Below are positions 32,341-41,588 of a stretch of DNA of 64,000 bases, one piece after another. Every line of letters starts with the position of its first letter. Position 1 is the stretch's first letter. Source of the stretch: an uncultured Pelagibacteraceae bacterium (GTDB lineage Bacteria > Pseudomonadota > Alphaproteobacteria > Pelagibacterales > Pelagibacteraceae); contig CACHRU010000003.1 in assembly GCA_902582345.1 (NCBI GenBank), forward strand, positions 1 to 64,000. Reading direction: 5' to 3'. A model generated the notes under the pieces. It saw only the letters and a program-made list of their open reading frames with translations. It made no database searches and was not told where the DNA came from. The position numbers and the translations under genes are program-made.

Positions 32341-33267
32341 ATGAAAATTTTAGGAATCGGTAACGCAATAGTTGATGTTATATGTAAGATTGACGAAAAT
32401 TTCTTAGCAAATAACGGTCTTATAAAAAGCACTATGAAGTTAGTTGATGAGGCTGAATTAAAAAAACTACTTTCTAATTTAAAAATTGAAAAAACTATCT
32501 CTGGCGGGTCGGTAGCAAATTCTATAGTTGGTCTATCTCAACTTGGGAATGACGTAGGCTTTATTGGAAAAGTTAACGATGATGATTTGGGCAGAAAGTA
32601 TTCGGAAGGACTTACAAAAGAAAAAGTCAAATTTTATTATGATATAAAATCCGAAAAAGTTCCTACCGGCACTTGTCTGATTTTGATTACTCCGGACTCG
32701 GAAAGAACAATGTGCACTTTTCTTGGGATAGCAGGTAAAATAAGTGAAAAAGATATAAATGCAGATATTGTAAAACAAAGTAAAATTACTTTTCTTGAAG
32801 GGTACTTATGGGATTTAGGAGACCCTCAAAAAGCTCTTAATAAGGCAATAAAAAACTCAACGATATCAGCGATGTCTTTATCTGATTTGTTTTGTGTTGA
32901 AAGACATAAAAATTTTTTTTTAGATTTAGTACAGAATAAATTAAACATTACATTTGCAAATGAACAAGAAATGATGGCATTAATTGGTACATCTAATTTC
33001 AATGATGTAATTGAATTTGCAAAAAAAACAAAAAAATTAGTGGTTGTCACCAGAGGAAAAAGTGGTGCCGTTGCAATACAAAATCATGAAGTAGAGCAGT
33101 GTAATGCAATAAAAAATTTGAAAATAAGAGATTTAACAGGAGCCGGCGATTTATTCGCCGCCGGATTTTTACATGGTTATATTAACAATCTATCTTTAAG
33201 AAATTGTTTGGAAAAAGGAACTGAATTATCTTCCAAAATTATTCAACAGGTTGGAGCACGATTGTAA
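32341..33267 (+). CDS. adenosine kinase-like PfkB family sugar kinase
   Basis: ILGIGNAIVDVICKID; GGSVANSIVGLSQLG; DLTGAGDLFAAGFLHGY. Confidence 0.9.
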   Translation: MKILGIGNAIVDVICKIDENFLANNGLIKSTMKLVDEAELKKLLSNLKIEKTISGGSVANSIVGLSQLGNDVGFIGKVNDDDLGRKYSEGLTKEKVKFYYDIKSEKVPTGTCLILITPDSERTMCTFLGIAGKISEKDINADIVKQSKITFLEGYLWDLGDPQKALNKAIKNSTISAMSLSDLFCVERHKNFFLDLVQNKLNITFANEQEMMALIGTSNFNDVIEFAKKTKKLVVVTRGKSGAVAIQNHEVEQCNAIKNLKIRDLTGAGDLFAAGFLHGYINNLSLRNCLEKGTELSSKIIQQVGARL

Positions 33268-33393
33268 CTACTGATCTTTTTCCTTAAATTTTTTTTTTCT
33301 TTTATAACTTCCTTTTCCTTTTTTTGCTTTAACAATTCTAACTCTATATTTAGATGTCATTAAATCTTTTGCAAATTTATTTCTTTTTTTCAG
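33268..33393 (-). CDS. arfA: ArfA-like alternative ribosome-rescue factor microORF (not in supplied track)
   Basis: Minus-strand frame, stop TAG at 33268-33270: (CTG)KKRNKFAKDLMTSKYRVRIVKAKKGKGSYKRKKKFKEKDQ. KKGKGSYxRK matches E. coli ArfA ...[21 protein letters not shown] (recalled). Internal ATG at 33360 would give 30 aa. Confidence 0.65.
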   Translation of the reverse strand: MKKRNKFAKDLMTSKYRVRIVKAKKGKGSYKRKKKFKEKDQ

Positions 33394-34031
33394 ATAGTAT
33401 AACCCTCTTTTGAATTAATTATCAAATTTTCATCTTGAAATTTTTCTAGAATTTTTTTTCTTAATCTATAAATATGAGTTTCAACTGTATGTGTATCAGC
33501 CTCTGAGGAATAATGCCAAATAGTTTCGAGAATCTTTGCTCTTGATACAGATGATTTTTCAAAAAATAACAACTCAATAAGTTGTATTTCTTTTTCGGTA
33601 ACATTAATAAATTTGTCTTTTTTTTTAAATTTTTTTTCATTTTTATCTAATATATAATCTTTTACTTTTAGTGAAGAGTTTTCGCTATACTTTCTTGTTG
33701 CTAGTAAATTTTTTATTTTATTGTTGAGATCATTTATATTGATTGGCTTTAAAAGTATTTCATCTAAGGATAGATCTTTTGAGTTATTATTTGAAAAAAT
33801 ACCAACTTTCCCTTTATGTTTTAAATTTTTAAGATCATTGAGTAATTTTTTATCCTTAAAAATTTCATCATCAATAAGGATTATTTCAAATTCTCCCTCT
33901 TTAAGATCCTGAAAGAAATCTTTGGATAAAGTAAATTTAAAACTTAAATTATCTTTAAGTTCATTTATAGAATTGTTAAATTTAATTGATGTTAAGAAAA
34001 GAACATCTGTACTAAAAGAATTGCTATGCAT
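33390..34031 (-). CDS. orphan OmpR/PhoB-type response regulator with degenerate receiver domain
   Basis: C-terminal winged helix VTEKEIQLIELLFF...SRAKILETIWHY...HTVETHIYRLRKKI; receiver-like FEIILIDDEIF and LLKPINI. Confidence 0.87.
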   Translation of the reverse strand: MHSNSFSTDVLFLTSIKFNNSINELKDNLSFKFTLSKDFFQDLKEGEFEIILIDDEIFKDKKLLNDLKNLKHKGKVGIFSNNNSKDLSLDEILLKPININDLNNKIKNLLATRKYSENSSLKVKDYILDKNEKKFKKKDKFINVTEKEIQLIELLFFEKSSVSRAKILETIWHYSSEADTHTVETHIYRLRKKILEKFQDENLIINSKEGYTI

Positions 34032-34517
34032 ATAAAGTTAAAAAATAAAAAAATATATTATTTAGATTATAGTGCAAAATGTGCTGTAGGTAAAAGAGGA
34101 ATTTCATTACGTAAAGTTGAGGGTGATAAAAAAACCCCGGCTGGTAAATTTAAGTTCAAATACATATTATATCGAAAAGATAGGGTAAGCGAAATCAAAT
34201 CAAAACTAAAAAAAATACCCATAAAAAAAAATATGGGTTGGTGCGATGATATAAACTCTAAATTTTATAATAAATTGATAAAATTTCCGTTTTCAATGAA
34301 AGCTGAAAAACTTTATTTAAAAAAACATATTTATGATATAATTTTAGTGACTAACTATAATACAAATCCAATTAAAAAAAATAAAGGTAGCGCTATATTT
34401 GTGCATTTGGCGACTAAAGATTTTTCTCCAACAAAAGGTTGTATAGCAATTAAACTCATAGATATGAAAAAGATAATAAAAAAAATAAATTTGAAAAGTA
34501 AACTAATTATTTCATGA
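34026..34517 (+). CDS. L,D-transpeptidase (YkuD) family protein
   Basis: KCAVGKRGISLRKVEGDKKTPAGKFKFKYILYR; catalytic-type motif AIFVHLATKDFSPTKGCIAI. Confidence 0.87.
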   Translation: MHIKLKNKKIYYLDYSAKCAVGKRGISLRKVEGDKKTPAGKFKFKYILYRKDRVSEIKSKLKKIPIKKNMGWCDDINSKFYNKLIKFPFSMKAEKLYLKKHIYDIILVTNYNTNPIKKNKGSAIFVHLATKDFSPTKGCIAIKLIDMKKIIKKINLKSKLIIS

Positions 34518-35147
34518 TCTTTCTCCAAAAATAAGTGATCCTATTCTTACAAAGGTAGTTTTGAATTCAATTGCCTTTTTATAATCTGCTGACATTCCCA
34601 TGCTTAAATGCTCAAGTCCCAAAGCTGCGTTTGTTTCGTATAGATACTTGAAGTATTTTTCTGCATTTCCATCATTTGGAGGTATTGTCATTAAACCAAT
34701 GATATTTAAATTTTTTTCATTAATACAATAGTTGTAAAAAGGATCGAGCTGATCAGGGTCAATACCAGATTTTTGTTTTTCCTTTCCAACGTTGACCTGA
34801 ATAAAATACTTTCTTTTTTTTTTAAGTTGGATTTCAAATTTACTTAAGTTATCTGCAAGTTTTTGACTATCTAGTGAATGAATATAATCAAAAACTTCAA
34901 CCGCCTTTTTAGCTTTATTCGTCTGCAGTTTTCCTACCATATGTAAATTTAGATCTTTAATTTCACTTTTAATTGATTTCCATTTCGCCTCAGCTTCTTG
35001 GACTTTATTTTCACCAAAATGTCTATGTCCGTGATCAATTAATGGTTTGATATGATCTATTGGGAAAGTTTTGCTAATAGCAACAATTTCTACATTTTGA
35101 TCAATATTAGATTTTATTTTATTAAATCTTTCAATTATTATGTTCAT
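34512..35147 (-). CDS. PLP homeostasis protein (YggS/PLPBP)
   Basis: EIVAISKTFPIDHIKPLIDHGHRHFGENKVQEAEAKW; LSMGMSADYKKAIEFKTTFVRIGSLIFGER. Confidence 0.93.
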   Translation of the reverse strand: MNIIIERFNKIKSNIDQNVEIVAISKTFPIDHIKPLIDHGHRHFGENKVQEAEAKWKSIKSEIKDLNLHMVGKLQTNKAKKAVEVFDYIHSLDSQKLADNLSKFEIQLKKKRKYFIQVNVGKEKQKSGIDPDQLDPFYNYCINEKNLNIIGLMTIPPNDGNAEKYFKYLYETNAALGLEHLSMGMSADYKKAIEFKTTFVRIGSLIFGERS

Positions 35148-35149
35148 AC

Positions 35150-35713
35150 ATGTTGAGTACAAAAAAACATTATTATTTATATCTCAAAGATTACTACAAA
35201 TTTGACCTTAATTTAATTAAGATCAAAAATAAATTCTCTGTAATTTATGATGGTAATATAAAAAAGAGTAAAATTAAAACATTAAAAACAATCAGGAAAA
35301 AATGTAAAAAAAAGAAGATTTCATTTTATATAGCAAATAATCAAAAAATTGCTAACTTATGTAATGCTGATGGCTTATATATATCATCTTACAATAAGTC
35401 ATATCCATTAAATACAGAGCATTTTGACATAATTGGATCAGCTCACAATTACAAAGAAATATTTGAAAAGAAAAAACAAGGCTGTAAAAAAATAGTTTTT
35501 TCTCGATTATTTAAAACTGATTATGAAAATAAGAAGTCGTTTCTTGGAATCTCAAAATTTAATTTAACATTTAATATAAGTGGCTTTGAAATGATTCCAT
35601 TAGGAGGGATTAGATTAAAAAATTTAAATAAGTTGAAGTTAGTTAGATCAGATTCATTTGTATTAATGTCCGAGGTAAAAAAAAAGCCGGCTATTATTAG
35701 CCGGCTTTTTTAA
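35150..35713 (+). CDS. thiamine-phosphate-synthase-like (ThiE/TenI) protein, divergent
   Basis: TIM-barrel-like pattern: FYIANNQKIANLCNADGLYIS, FDIIGSAHN, KIVFSRLFKT, MIPLGGI. Confidence 0.68.
   Translation: MLSTKKHYYLYLKDYYKFDLNLIKIKNKFSVIYDGNIKKSKIKTLKTIRKKCKKKKISFYIANNQKIANLCNADGLYISSYNKSYPLNTEHFDIIGSAHNYKEIFEKKKQGCKKIVFSRLFKTDYENKKSFLGISKFNLTFNISGFEMIPLGGIRLKNLNKLKLVRSDSFVLMSEVKKKPAIISRLF
35681..35710. terminator. bidirectional intrinsic terminator between convergent ThiE-like gene and porin
   Basis: AAAAAGCCGGCTA-TTAT-TAGCCGGCTTTTT: 13-bp perfect stem, 4-nt loop, A tract one side and T tract the other. Confidence 0.85.
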
Positions 35714-35733
35714 ATATTAGTTACCTAATAACT

Positions 35734-36837
35734 TTAGAACGCCATTACTACTGCAGCGATTGTTTCTTTATCGCCTACGTCTAAACCGTAGTTACAATTT
35801 TCACAGTCTTTCATAGCAAGTGATAAAGTCATACCACCCATTGTGTAAGCTGCTTGAATTGATTGGATTTCCATCTCTACGTTATTAGCTGTGTCTGCTG
35901 CTGTTCCAGCTGCAAGAGTTCTCTTGTAAGCTTCAGAAGTTTCTCTTTCAGCAGAAAGTGTTAATGCATCGTTAACTGCAAATGATACAGAAATTGACTC
36001 GTTGTCATATCTCTTAATCGTGTTTAACACAGCTGCTGTAGTCATTTCAGTAGCTTGTGCAACACCATCAACAGATGATGTAACGTTGTTCGATACTCTG
36101 TGTTGGCCTAAACCAAAACCAAAGTTTCCGTATTTGTAAGTTACGTACGCACCACCTTGCTCATAACCTTGAATACCATTCTCACCGCTTCTCTCTAGGT
36201 AAGATGCACCAATTCCTAAACCGTCGATTGGAGCTGTTTTAATTTGGTATTGAGTTACTTTTTGACCCTTAGAGGCTGTATTTTCGTCACCGCCTGAGTT
36301 TGAGCTTGATTTAGCACCTGTAGCACTTGGAGCTACTGCAACTTTAAACGTTGTACCATATGGTAACATGTCAGCTGGTGTGTGATATTGAATGTTGTTG
36401 AAACCGTCAATGTTTCCACCGTACTGAATGTTTCCACCTAGACCATAGTCTGATGCAGGAGCGTAAGCACCTTGTGATGAACCGTATTTAGTAGATAAGC
36501 TACCTTCTGTATTGTACAATCCTACTGTACCGTACGGAGTAGTAATCTCTAAACGTGAGTCGTCTGTTGCAACGAATGTTCCCGCTGTTGTATCATCGTG
36601 TTCTATTTGGTATTTCCAAGTAAAACCGTTGTCCAACTCACCTGTAGCTGTAAATGTTAACTCGTTCGCTATACCGATGTTCTTACCAGCATTGTTTTTA
36701 CCAGTAGTTGAATCAGAACTTTGAATACTGTAAGTAGCTTTCGCTGTACCTCCAACAGTCAAGTCTCCTGCGTTTGCAGAACCGATTAAAGCAAAAGATG
36801 ATAACACTACAAATGTTAGTTTGATTATGTTTTTCAT
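35734..36837 (-). CDS. outer membrane porin
   Basis: Signal peptide MKNIIKLTFVVLSSFALIGSANAGDLTVGGTAKATYSI; beta-strand/Gly-rich composition; repeats ending in ...AAVVMAF. Confidence 0.85.
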   Translation of the reverse strand: MKNIIKLTFVVLSSFALIGSANAGDLTVGGTAKATYSIQSSDSTTGKNNAGKNIGIANELTFTATGELDNGFTWKYQIEHDDTTAGTFVATDDSRLEITTPYGTVGLYNTEGSLSTKYGSSQGAYAPASDYGLGGNIQYGGNIDGFNNIQYHTPADMLPYGTTFKVAVAPSATGAKSSSNSGGDENTASKGQKVTQYQIKTAPIDGLGIGASYLERSGENGIQGYEQGGAYVTYKYGNFGFGLGQHRVSNNVTSSVDGVAQATEMTTAAVLNTIKRYDNESISVSFAVNDALTLSAERETSEAYKRTLAAGTAADTANNVEMEIQSIQAAYTMGGMTLSLAMKDCENCNYGLDVGDKETIAAVVMAF

Positions 36838-37057
36838 ATTTTTTCCTTTGTTAATGTTAAATTAATTTAACAGAGTATTTATAATTTATTGAAGTAACAA
36901 AAATCACTGAAATCTAATAAAAATCTCACTTTTAAGCATATGTGTTGTAATTTTATCACACTCAAAATCCTTAATTTCATTGGCTTTTTTTTAATTCTAC
37001 TTCAGGTGGTTAGGTTAATTTGGAGTTAAACTATTAAAATGATAATACATTTAATTC

Positions 37058-37582
37058 ATGCCGAATAAACGAATTTTTATATTCTTATTATCACTGTTTC
37101 TTATTTTGAATTCCTGTGGGATTTACAAAAAAGTTGATCAGCGTGAGATGCCTACAGGTGCGGTCGCAAAAGCGAAAAAAAATGTAGAGGAAGGCAGAGG
37201 CATATCTCTTAAAGGTTTGGCTGGCGGAAATAAAAAAACAACATTTCAATTCTCTACTTCAAATCCTCTATGGAGAGCTTCATTGGAGGTTTTAGATTTT
37301 ATTCCACTTTCAACGGTTGATTATGCAGGCGGCATGATAATTTCAGACTGGTATTTTGGGGAAGCTTCACAAAATGACTCCATTAAAGTAACTGTACGAT
37401 TTTTAAATAACGAAATAAGTTCTAACAGTTTAGATGTGATAGTTCATCAAAAAATATGTAAGACACAAATAAATTGTAAAATAAATAAAATAGACTCAAA
37501 AATTAAAGAGGAATTAAAAATTTCCATTTTAAAAAAAGCGGCATTAATTCAAAAACAAGATAAAAAGAAAAAAAAGAAATAG
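37058..37582 (+). CDS. DUF3576-type lipoprotein
   Basis: Lipobox [43 protein letters not shown] typical of DUF3576; upstream of leuS. Confidence 0.82.
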   Translation: MPNKRIFIFLLSLFLILNSCGIYKKVDQREMPTGAVAKAKKNVEEGRGISLKGLAGGNKKTTFQFSTSNPLWRASLEVLDFIPLSTVDYAGGMIISDWYFGEASQNDSIKVTVRFLNNEISSNSLDVIVHQKICKTQINCKINKIDSKIKEELKISILKKAALIQKQDKKKKKK

Positions 37583-37587
37583 ATAAA

Positions 37588-40113
37588 ATGGAAAGAGTGA
37601 ATTTTCATTTACTAGAAGAAAAATGGCAAAAAAATTGGAATAAAAAGAAACTCTATAATTCCAAATTTAAGAAGAATTTTTATTGCCTGGAAATGTTTCC
37701 TTATCCCTCAGGAAAAATACACATGGGTCACGTCAGAAATTATACAATTGGTGATGTGATAGCGAGATATAAATTTATGAAAAATTATAACGTACTTCAT
37801 CCAATGGGTTGGGATGCATTTGGACTACCTGCAGAAAATGCGGCTAAAGAAAATAAAATGAGTCCTAGTAACTGGACAAAGAAAAATATACAAGAAATGA
37901 AACGACAATTAAAAATGCTTGGTTTATCAATTGATTGGGAACTCGAAATTGCTACCTGCGATGAGAGTTACTATAAGCATCAACAAGAATTATTTATTGA
38001 CTTCTACAATGCAGGATTAGTTTCTAGAAAAGAAACCTACGTCAATTGGGATCCTGTGGAAAAAACAGTTTTGGCTAATGAACAAGTGATTAATGGAAGA
38101 GGTTGGAGGTCTAACGCCATTGTTGAAAGAAAAAAGCTTCATCAATGGTTCTTTAATATATCTAAATATTCGGAAGAACTATTAAATGACTTAGATAAAC
38201 TAAATACCTGGCCAAATAAAGTAAAATTAATGCAAAAAAATTGGATAGGTAAATCTGTTGGTTGTGAATTAAATTTTAGTATTTCTTCTTCAAAAAAAAA
38301 TGAAGTAATTAAAGTTTTTACAACTCGTCCAGATACCATTTTTGGTGCAACATTCCTTGCTTTGTCTGTAGATCATCCTATAGCAACAAAATTTCAAAAT
38401 AATAATGAGTTTAATGAATTCAAAAATAAATGTCTAAAAACAGGAACCACAGAAGAAGCTCTTGCTGAAGCTGATAAATTAGGATTTGATACAAAATTAA
38501 AAGCCCAACATCCTTTTATAAAAGACAAAGAAATACCAATTTATTTCGCCAACTTTGTTTTAATGGATTATGGTTTAGGAGCAATATTTGGATGCCCTGC
38601 TCATGATCAAAGAGATTTAGATTTTGCAAACAAATACAAAATTGAAGTTATAAAAGTTGTTGAAGACGGAAAAAAAATTCAAATTAATAAAACAGCATTT
38701 ACTGGTGACGGAAAAATTATTAATTCAGATATTTTAAATGGTCTTAGCACCACTGATGCAAAAAATAAGATAATTCAAGAAATCCAAACAAGGGGGATTG
38801 GTGAAAAAAAAATTAATTATAGACTTAAGGATTGGGGTATATCAAGACAAAGATATTGGGGCTGCCCAATACCAATGATCTACTTAGAAGACGGAACGGT
38901 CAAGCCTGTAGAGAAATCTGAACTTCCAGTAAAATTACCTGATAAAGTGAATTTTGAAGTAGATGGAAATCCTTTGGATAAGGATCCAAATTGGAAGCAT
39001 ACTACTGATAAAAAAACAGGTAAAAAAGCTATAAGAGAAACTGATACTTTAGATACTTTTGTCGACTCATCTTGGTACTACATGAGATTTTGCTCTCCAA
39101 AGTTTACAAAAGGACCATTCGACATTAAAGAGCTAAATAAATGGCTCCCTGTTAACCAATATATTGGAGGTATAGAGCATGCTATTTTACACTTGTTATA
39201 TTCACGTTTCTTTATGCGAGCTGTAAAATTATGTAATAAAGATATTAAAACTGTTGAGCCTTTCCAGGGTTTATTTACTCAAGGTATGGTTTGCCACGAA
39301 ACTTATAGAGATGAAAGCGGAATGTGGCTAAGTCCAGAAGAGGTTAAAAAAGAGGGAAATAAAATTATTAATCTTAAAAATAAAAATTCTAAAGTTATAA
39401 TTGGACCATCAGAAGCAATGTCTAAATCAAAAAAAAACGTGATTGATCCCGAAAGCATGATAAAAATTTATGGGGCAGATGCTATACGCTGGTTTATATT
39501 ATCTGATAGTCCACCTGAGAAAGATGTTCAATGGTCAAACCAGGGTGTGAATGCCTCTAACAAGTTTCTACAAAAAATATGGAACCTTAAAGAAATTATA
39601 TTAAGTAGGCGCGAAAATAAAATATCATCTGACGAAGAGGAAAAATTAGATTTCGAATTTAATAATTATATTTTAAAATTTGAAAATTTAATCGAAAATT
39701 TTCACTTAAATGTTGCTGTGGCAAATATTTATGAGATGTACAGGGTTCTTGCTAGCTATCAAAATAAAGAAGTAAGTAATAAAAAATTGAAAGACCATCT
39801 TACCAATTTTATGAAAATTCTTTTACCTTTTATTCCGCATTTGGCATCAGAATGTCTTGAAAAAATGAAAATAGAAGATTTTTCTGAGTGGCCAAATATT
39901 GACAAAAAATTTTCCACAAAGAAGACAGTCAAGGTTGCTCTTCAAATTAACGGTAAAACAAAAGATATAGAAGAAATGGACAGCAATTTAAGTGAAAAAG
40001 CAGCAATAGAATTAGGACAGAAAAATAGTAAGATAAGTAAAAATATTTCTGACAAAAAAATTTTCAAAACAATTTTTGTTAAAAATAAAGTTATTAATTT
40101 TTTGGTAAAATAA
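37588..40113 (+). CDS. leuS: leucyl-tRNA synthetase
   Basis: [35 protein letters not shown]. Confidence 0.98.
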   Translation: MERVNFHLLEEKWQKNWNKKKLYNSKFKKNFYCLEMFPYPSGKIHMGHVRNYTIGDVIARYKFMKNYNVLHPMGWDAFGLPAENAAKENKMSPSNWTKKNIQEMKRQLKMLGLSIDWELEIATCDESYYKHQQELFIDFYNAGLVSRKETYVNWDPVEKTVLANEQVINGRGWRSNAIVERKKLHQWFFNISKYSEELLNDLDKLNTWPNKVKLMQKNWIGKSVGCELNFSISSSKKNEVIKVFTTRPDTIFGATFLALSVDHPIATKFQNNNEFNEFKNKCLKTGTTEEALAEADKLGFDTKLKAQHPFIKDKEIPIYFANFVLMDYGLGAIFGCPAHDQRDLDFANKYKIEVIKVVEDGKKIQINKTAFTGDGKIINSDILNGLSTTDAKNKIIQEIQTRGIGEKKINYRLKDWGISRQRYWGCPIPMIYLEDGTVKPVEKSELPVKLPDKVNFEVDGNPLDKDPNWKHTTDKKTGKKAIRETDTLDTFVDSSWYYMRFCSPKFTKGPFDIKELNKWLPVNQYIGGIEHAILHLLYSRFFMRAVKLCNKDIKTVEPFQGLFTQGMVCHETYRDESGMWLSPEEVKKEGNKIINLKNKNSKVIIGPSEAMSKSKKNVIDPESMIKIYGADAIRWFILSDSPPEKDVQWSNQGVNASNKFLQKIWNLKEIILSRRENKISSDEEEKLDFEFNNYILKFENLIENFHLNVAVANIYEMYRVLASYQNKEVSNKKLKDHLTNFMKILLPFIPHLASECLEKMKIEDFSEWPNIDKKFSTKKTVKVALQINGKTKDIEEMDSNLSEKAAIELGQKNSKISKNISDKKIFKTIFVKNKVINFLVK

Positions 40114-40116
40114 TTT

Positions 40117-40587
40117 ATGAAAAGAAAAATTTTTTTAATTTTTTTTAGTTTTATTTTAATCTCTAGTTGTGGATACAAAAATCTATACCTTGAAACGACA
40201 AAAAATTTCAAAATTAACAAAATATCAACGAGCGGGGAAAATAGAATTGGCTATGAGATCAAAAAATTTTTAAAATTAAATTCCTCTTTAAATTCAAGTA
40301 GTAATTACGATGTGACGTTAGATTTAAAAAAAATTAAGTCTATTAAAGAAAAAAATATATCCGGTAGAGTCACAAAATATAATTTAGAATTAAAGGTTTC
40401 AATGACATTAAATGACTTAAAAAACTTGAAAAAAATAAGTAAAAATTTTTCTCAAGCTGTTGATTACAGTGTGGAAAAAAATCACTCTGACACAAAAACG
40501 AATGAAAAGATTAGCACAAAAAATCTTACAGAACTTGTACGGTCGGATATACTAAATTTTATTATCCTATATAATGATCAAAAGTGA
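40117..40587 (+). CDS. lptE: LPS assembly lipoprotein LptE-like
   Basis: Lipobox ILISSCGYKNLY; position between leuS and holA. Confidence 0.8.
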   Translation: MKRKIFLIFFSFILISSCGYKNLYLETTKNFKINKISTSGENRIGYEIKKFLKLNSSLNSSSNYDVTLDLKKIKSIKEKNISGRVTKYNLELKVSMTLNDLKNLKKISKNFSQAVDYSVEKNHSDTKTNEKISTKNLTELVRSDILNFIILYNDQK

Positions 40588-41588
40588 TTACTAAAAGTTA
40601 TATTATTGAAAAATCCTTTGACGAATTAAATAAATTTAAATTAATTTTATTCTACGGAGAAAATGAAGGTTTAAAAAAAAACTTTAGGGATTTAATCAGG
40701 ATTAATTATAAAAATGCTGAAATATTTAATTTATTTCAAGACGAGATCATAAAAGATGAAGAAAAATTATTTAATAATTTGCATAATTCATCTCTTTTTT
40801 ACTCAAAGAAGATATTCTTAATTCAAGAGGCGTCAGATAAAATTTGTGAAATTATGTTAAAAATTTTAGATCAAAATTTTTCAGATGCTAAAATTTTTAT
40901 TTTTTCTAATAATTTAGACAAAAAATCCAAGCTAAGAAGTTTATTTGAAAAGGAGAAAGCGTTAGTTGTAGTGCCTTGTTATGCTGATAATTTTCAAACT
41001 TTAAACTACTACATTAAAAATAAACTAAGAAATTTAAATGGACTAACACCTGAGATTATAAATCTAATAATTGAAAATTCTTCTGGAAAACGTGAAATAG
41101 TTGATAATGAAATAAAAAAAATAACTACATTTTTTGAAAATAAAAAAATTTCATCTGAGGAATTAAATCAATTACTCAACATAAAGTACGATAATGTTTT
41201 TGAAGATTTAAGAGATGCCATTTTTAATGGAAATTTAACTAAATTAAATAAATTAATTTCAGAAACTCAATTCCTTAATGAGGACAATTTTTATTACTTA
41301 AACCAAATATACTTGAGAATTAACAAACTTATCGAAGTTCATGAGATAGATAAGAAAGTTAAAAATTTAGAAAAATCAGTTGAAATGCTCAAACCTAAAA
41401 TTTTTTGGAAAGACAAAAACCAATTTATTCAACAAGCTCGAAAAGTGAATTTATCATTATTAAAAAATATTATAATTGAAATTAGCGATACAGAAATTTT
41501 AATGAAAAAAAATTCCTATATTAGAAGTGATTTACTATTAAAAAAATTAATTATTTCTATAGGCGCTAAAATATCTAGTCACGCTTGA
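40584..41588 (+). CDS. holA: DNA polymerase III subunit delta
   Basis: KLILFYGENEGLKKNFRDLI; NSSGKREIVDNEIKKI; position after leuS-lptE. Confidence 0.88.
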   Translation: MITKSYIIEKSFDELNKFKLILFYGENEGLKKNFRDLIRINYKNAEIFNLFQDEIIKDEEKLFNNLHNSSLFYSKKIFLIQEASDKICEIMLKILDQNFSDAKIFIFSNNLDKKSKLRSLFEKEKALVVVPCYADNFQTLNYYIKNKLRNLNGLTPEIINLIIENSSGKREIVDNEIKKITTFFENKKISSEELNQLLNIKYDNVFEDLRDAIFNGNLTKLNKLISETQFLNEDNFYYLNQIYLRINKLIEVHEIDKKVKNLEKSVEMLKPKIFWKDKNQFIQQARKVNLSLLKNIIIEISDTEILMKKNSYIRSDLLLKKLIISIGAKISSHA

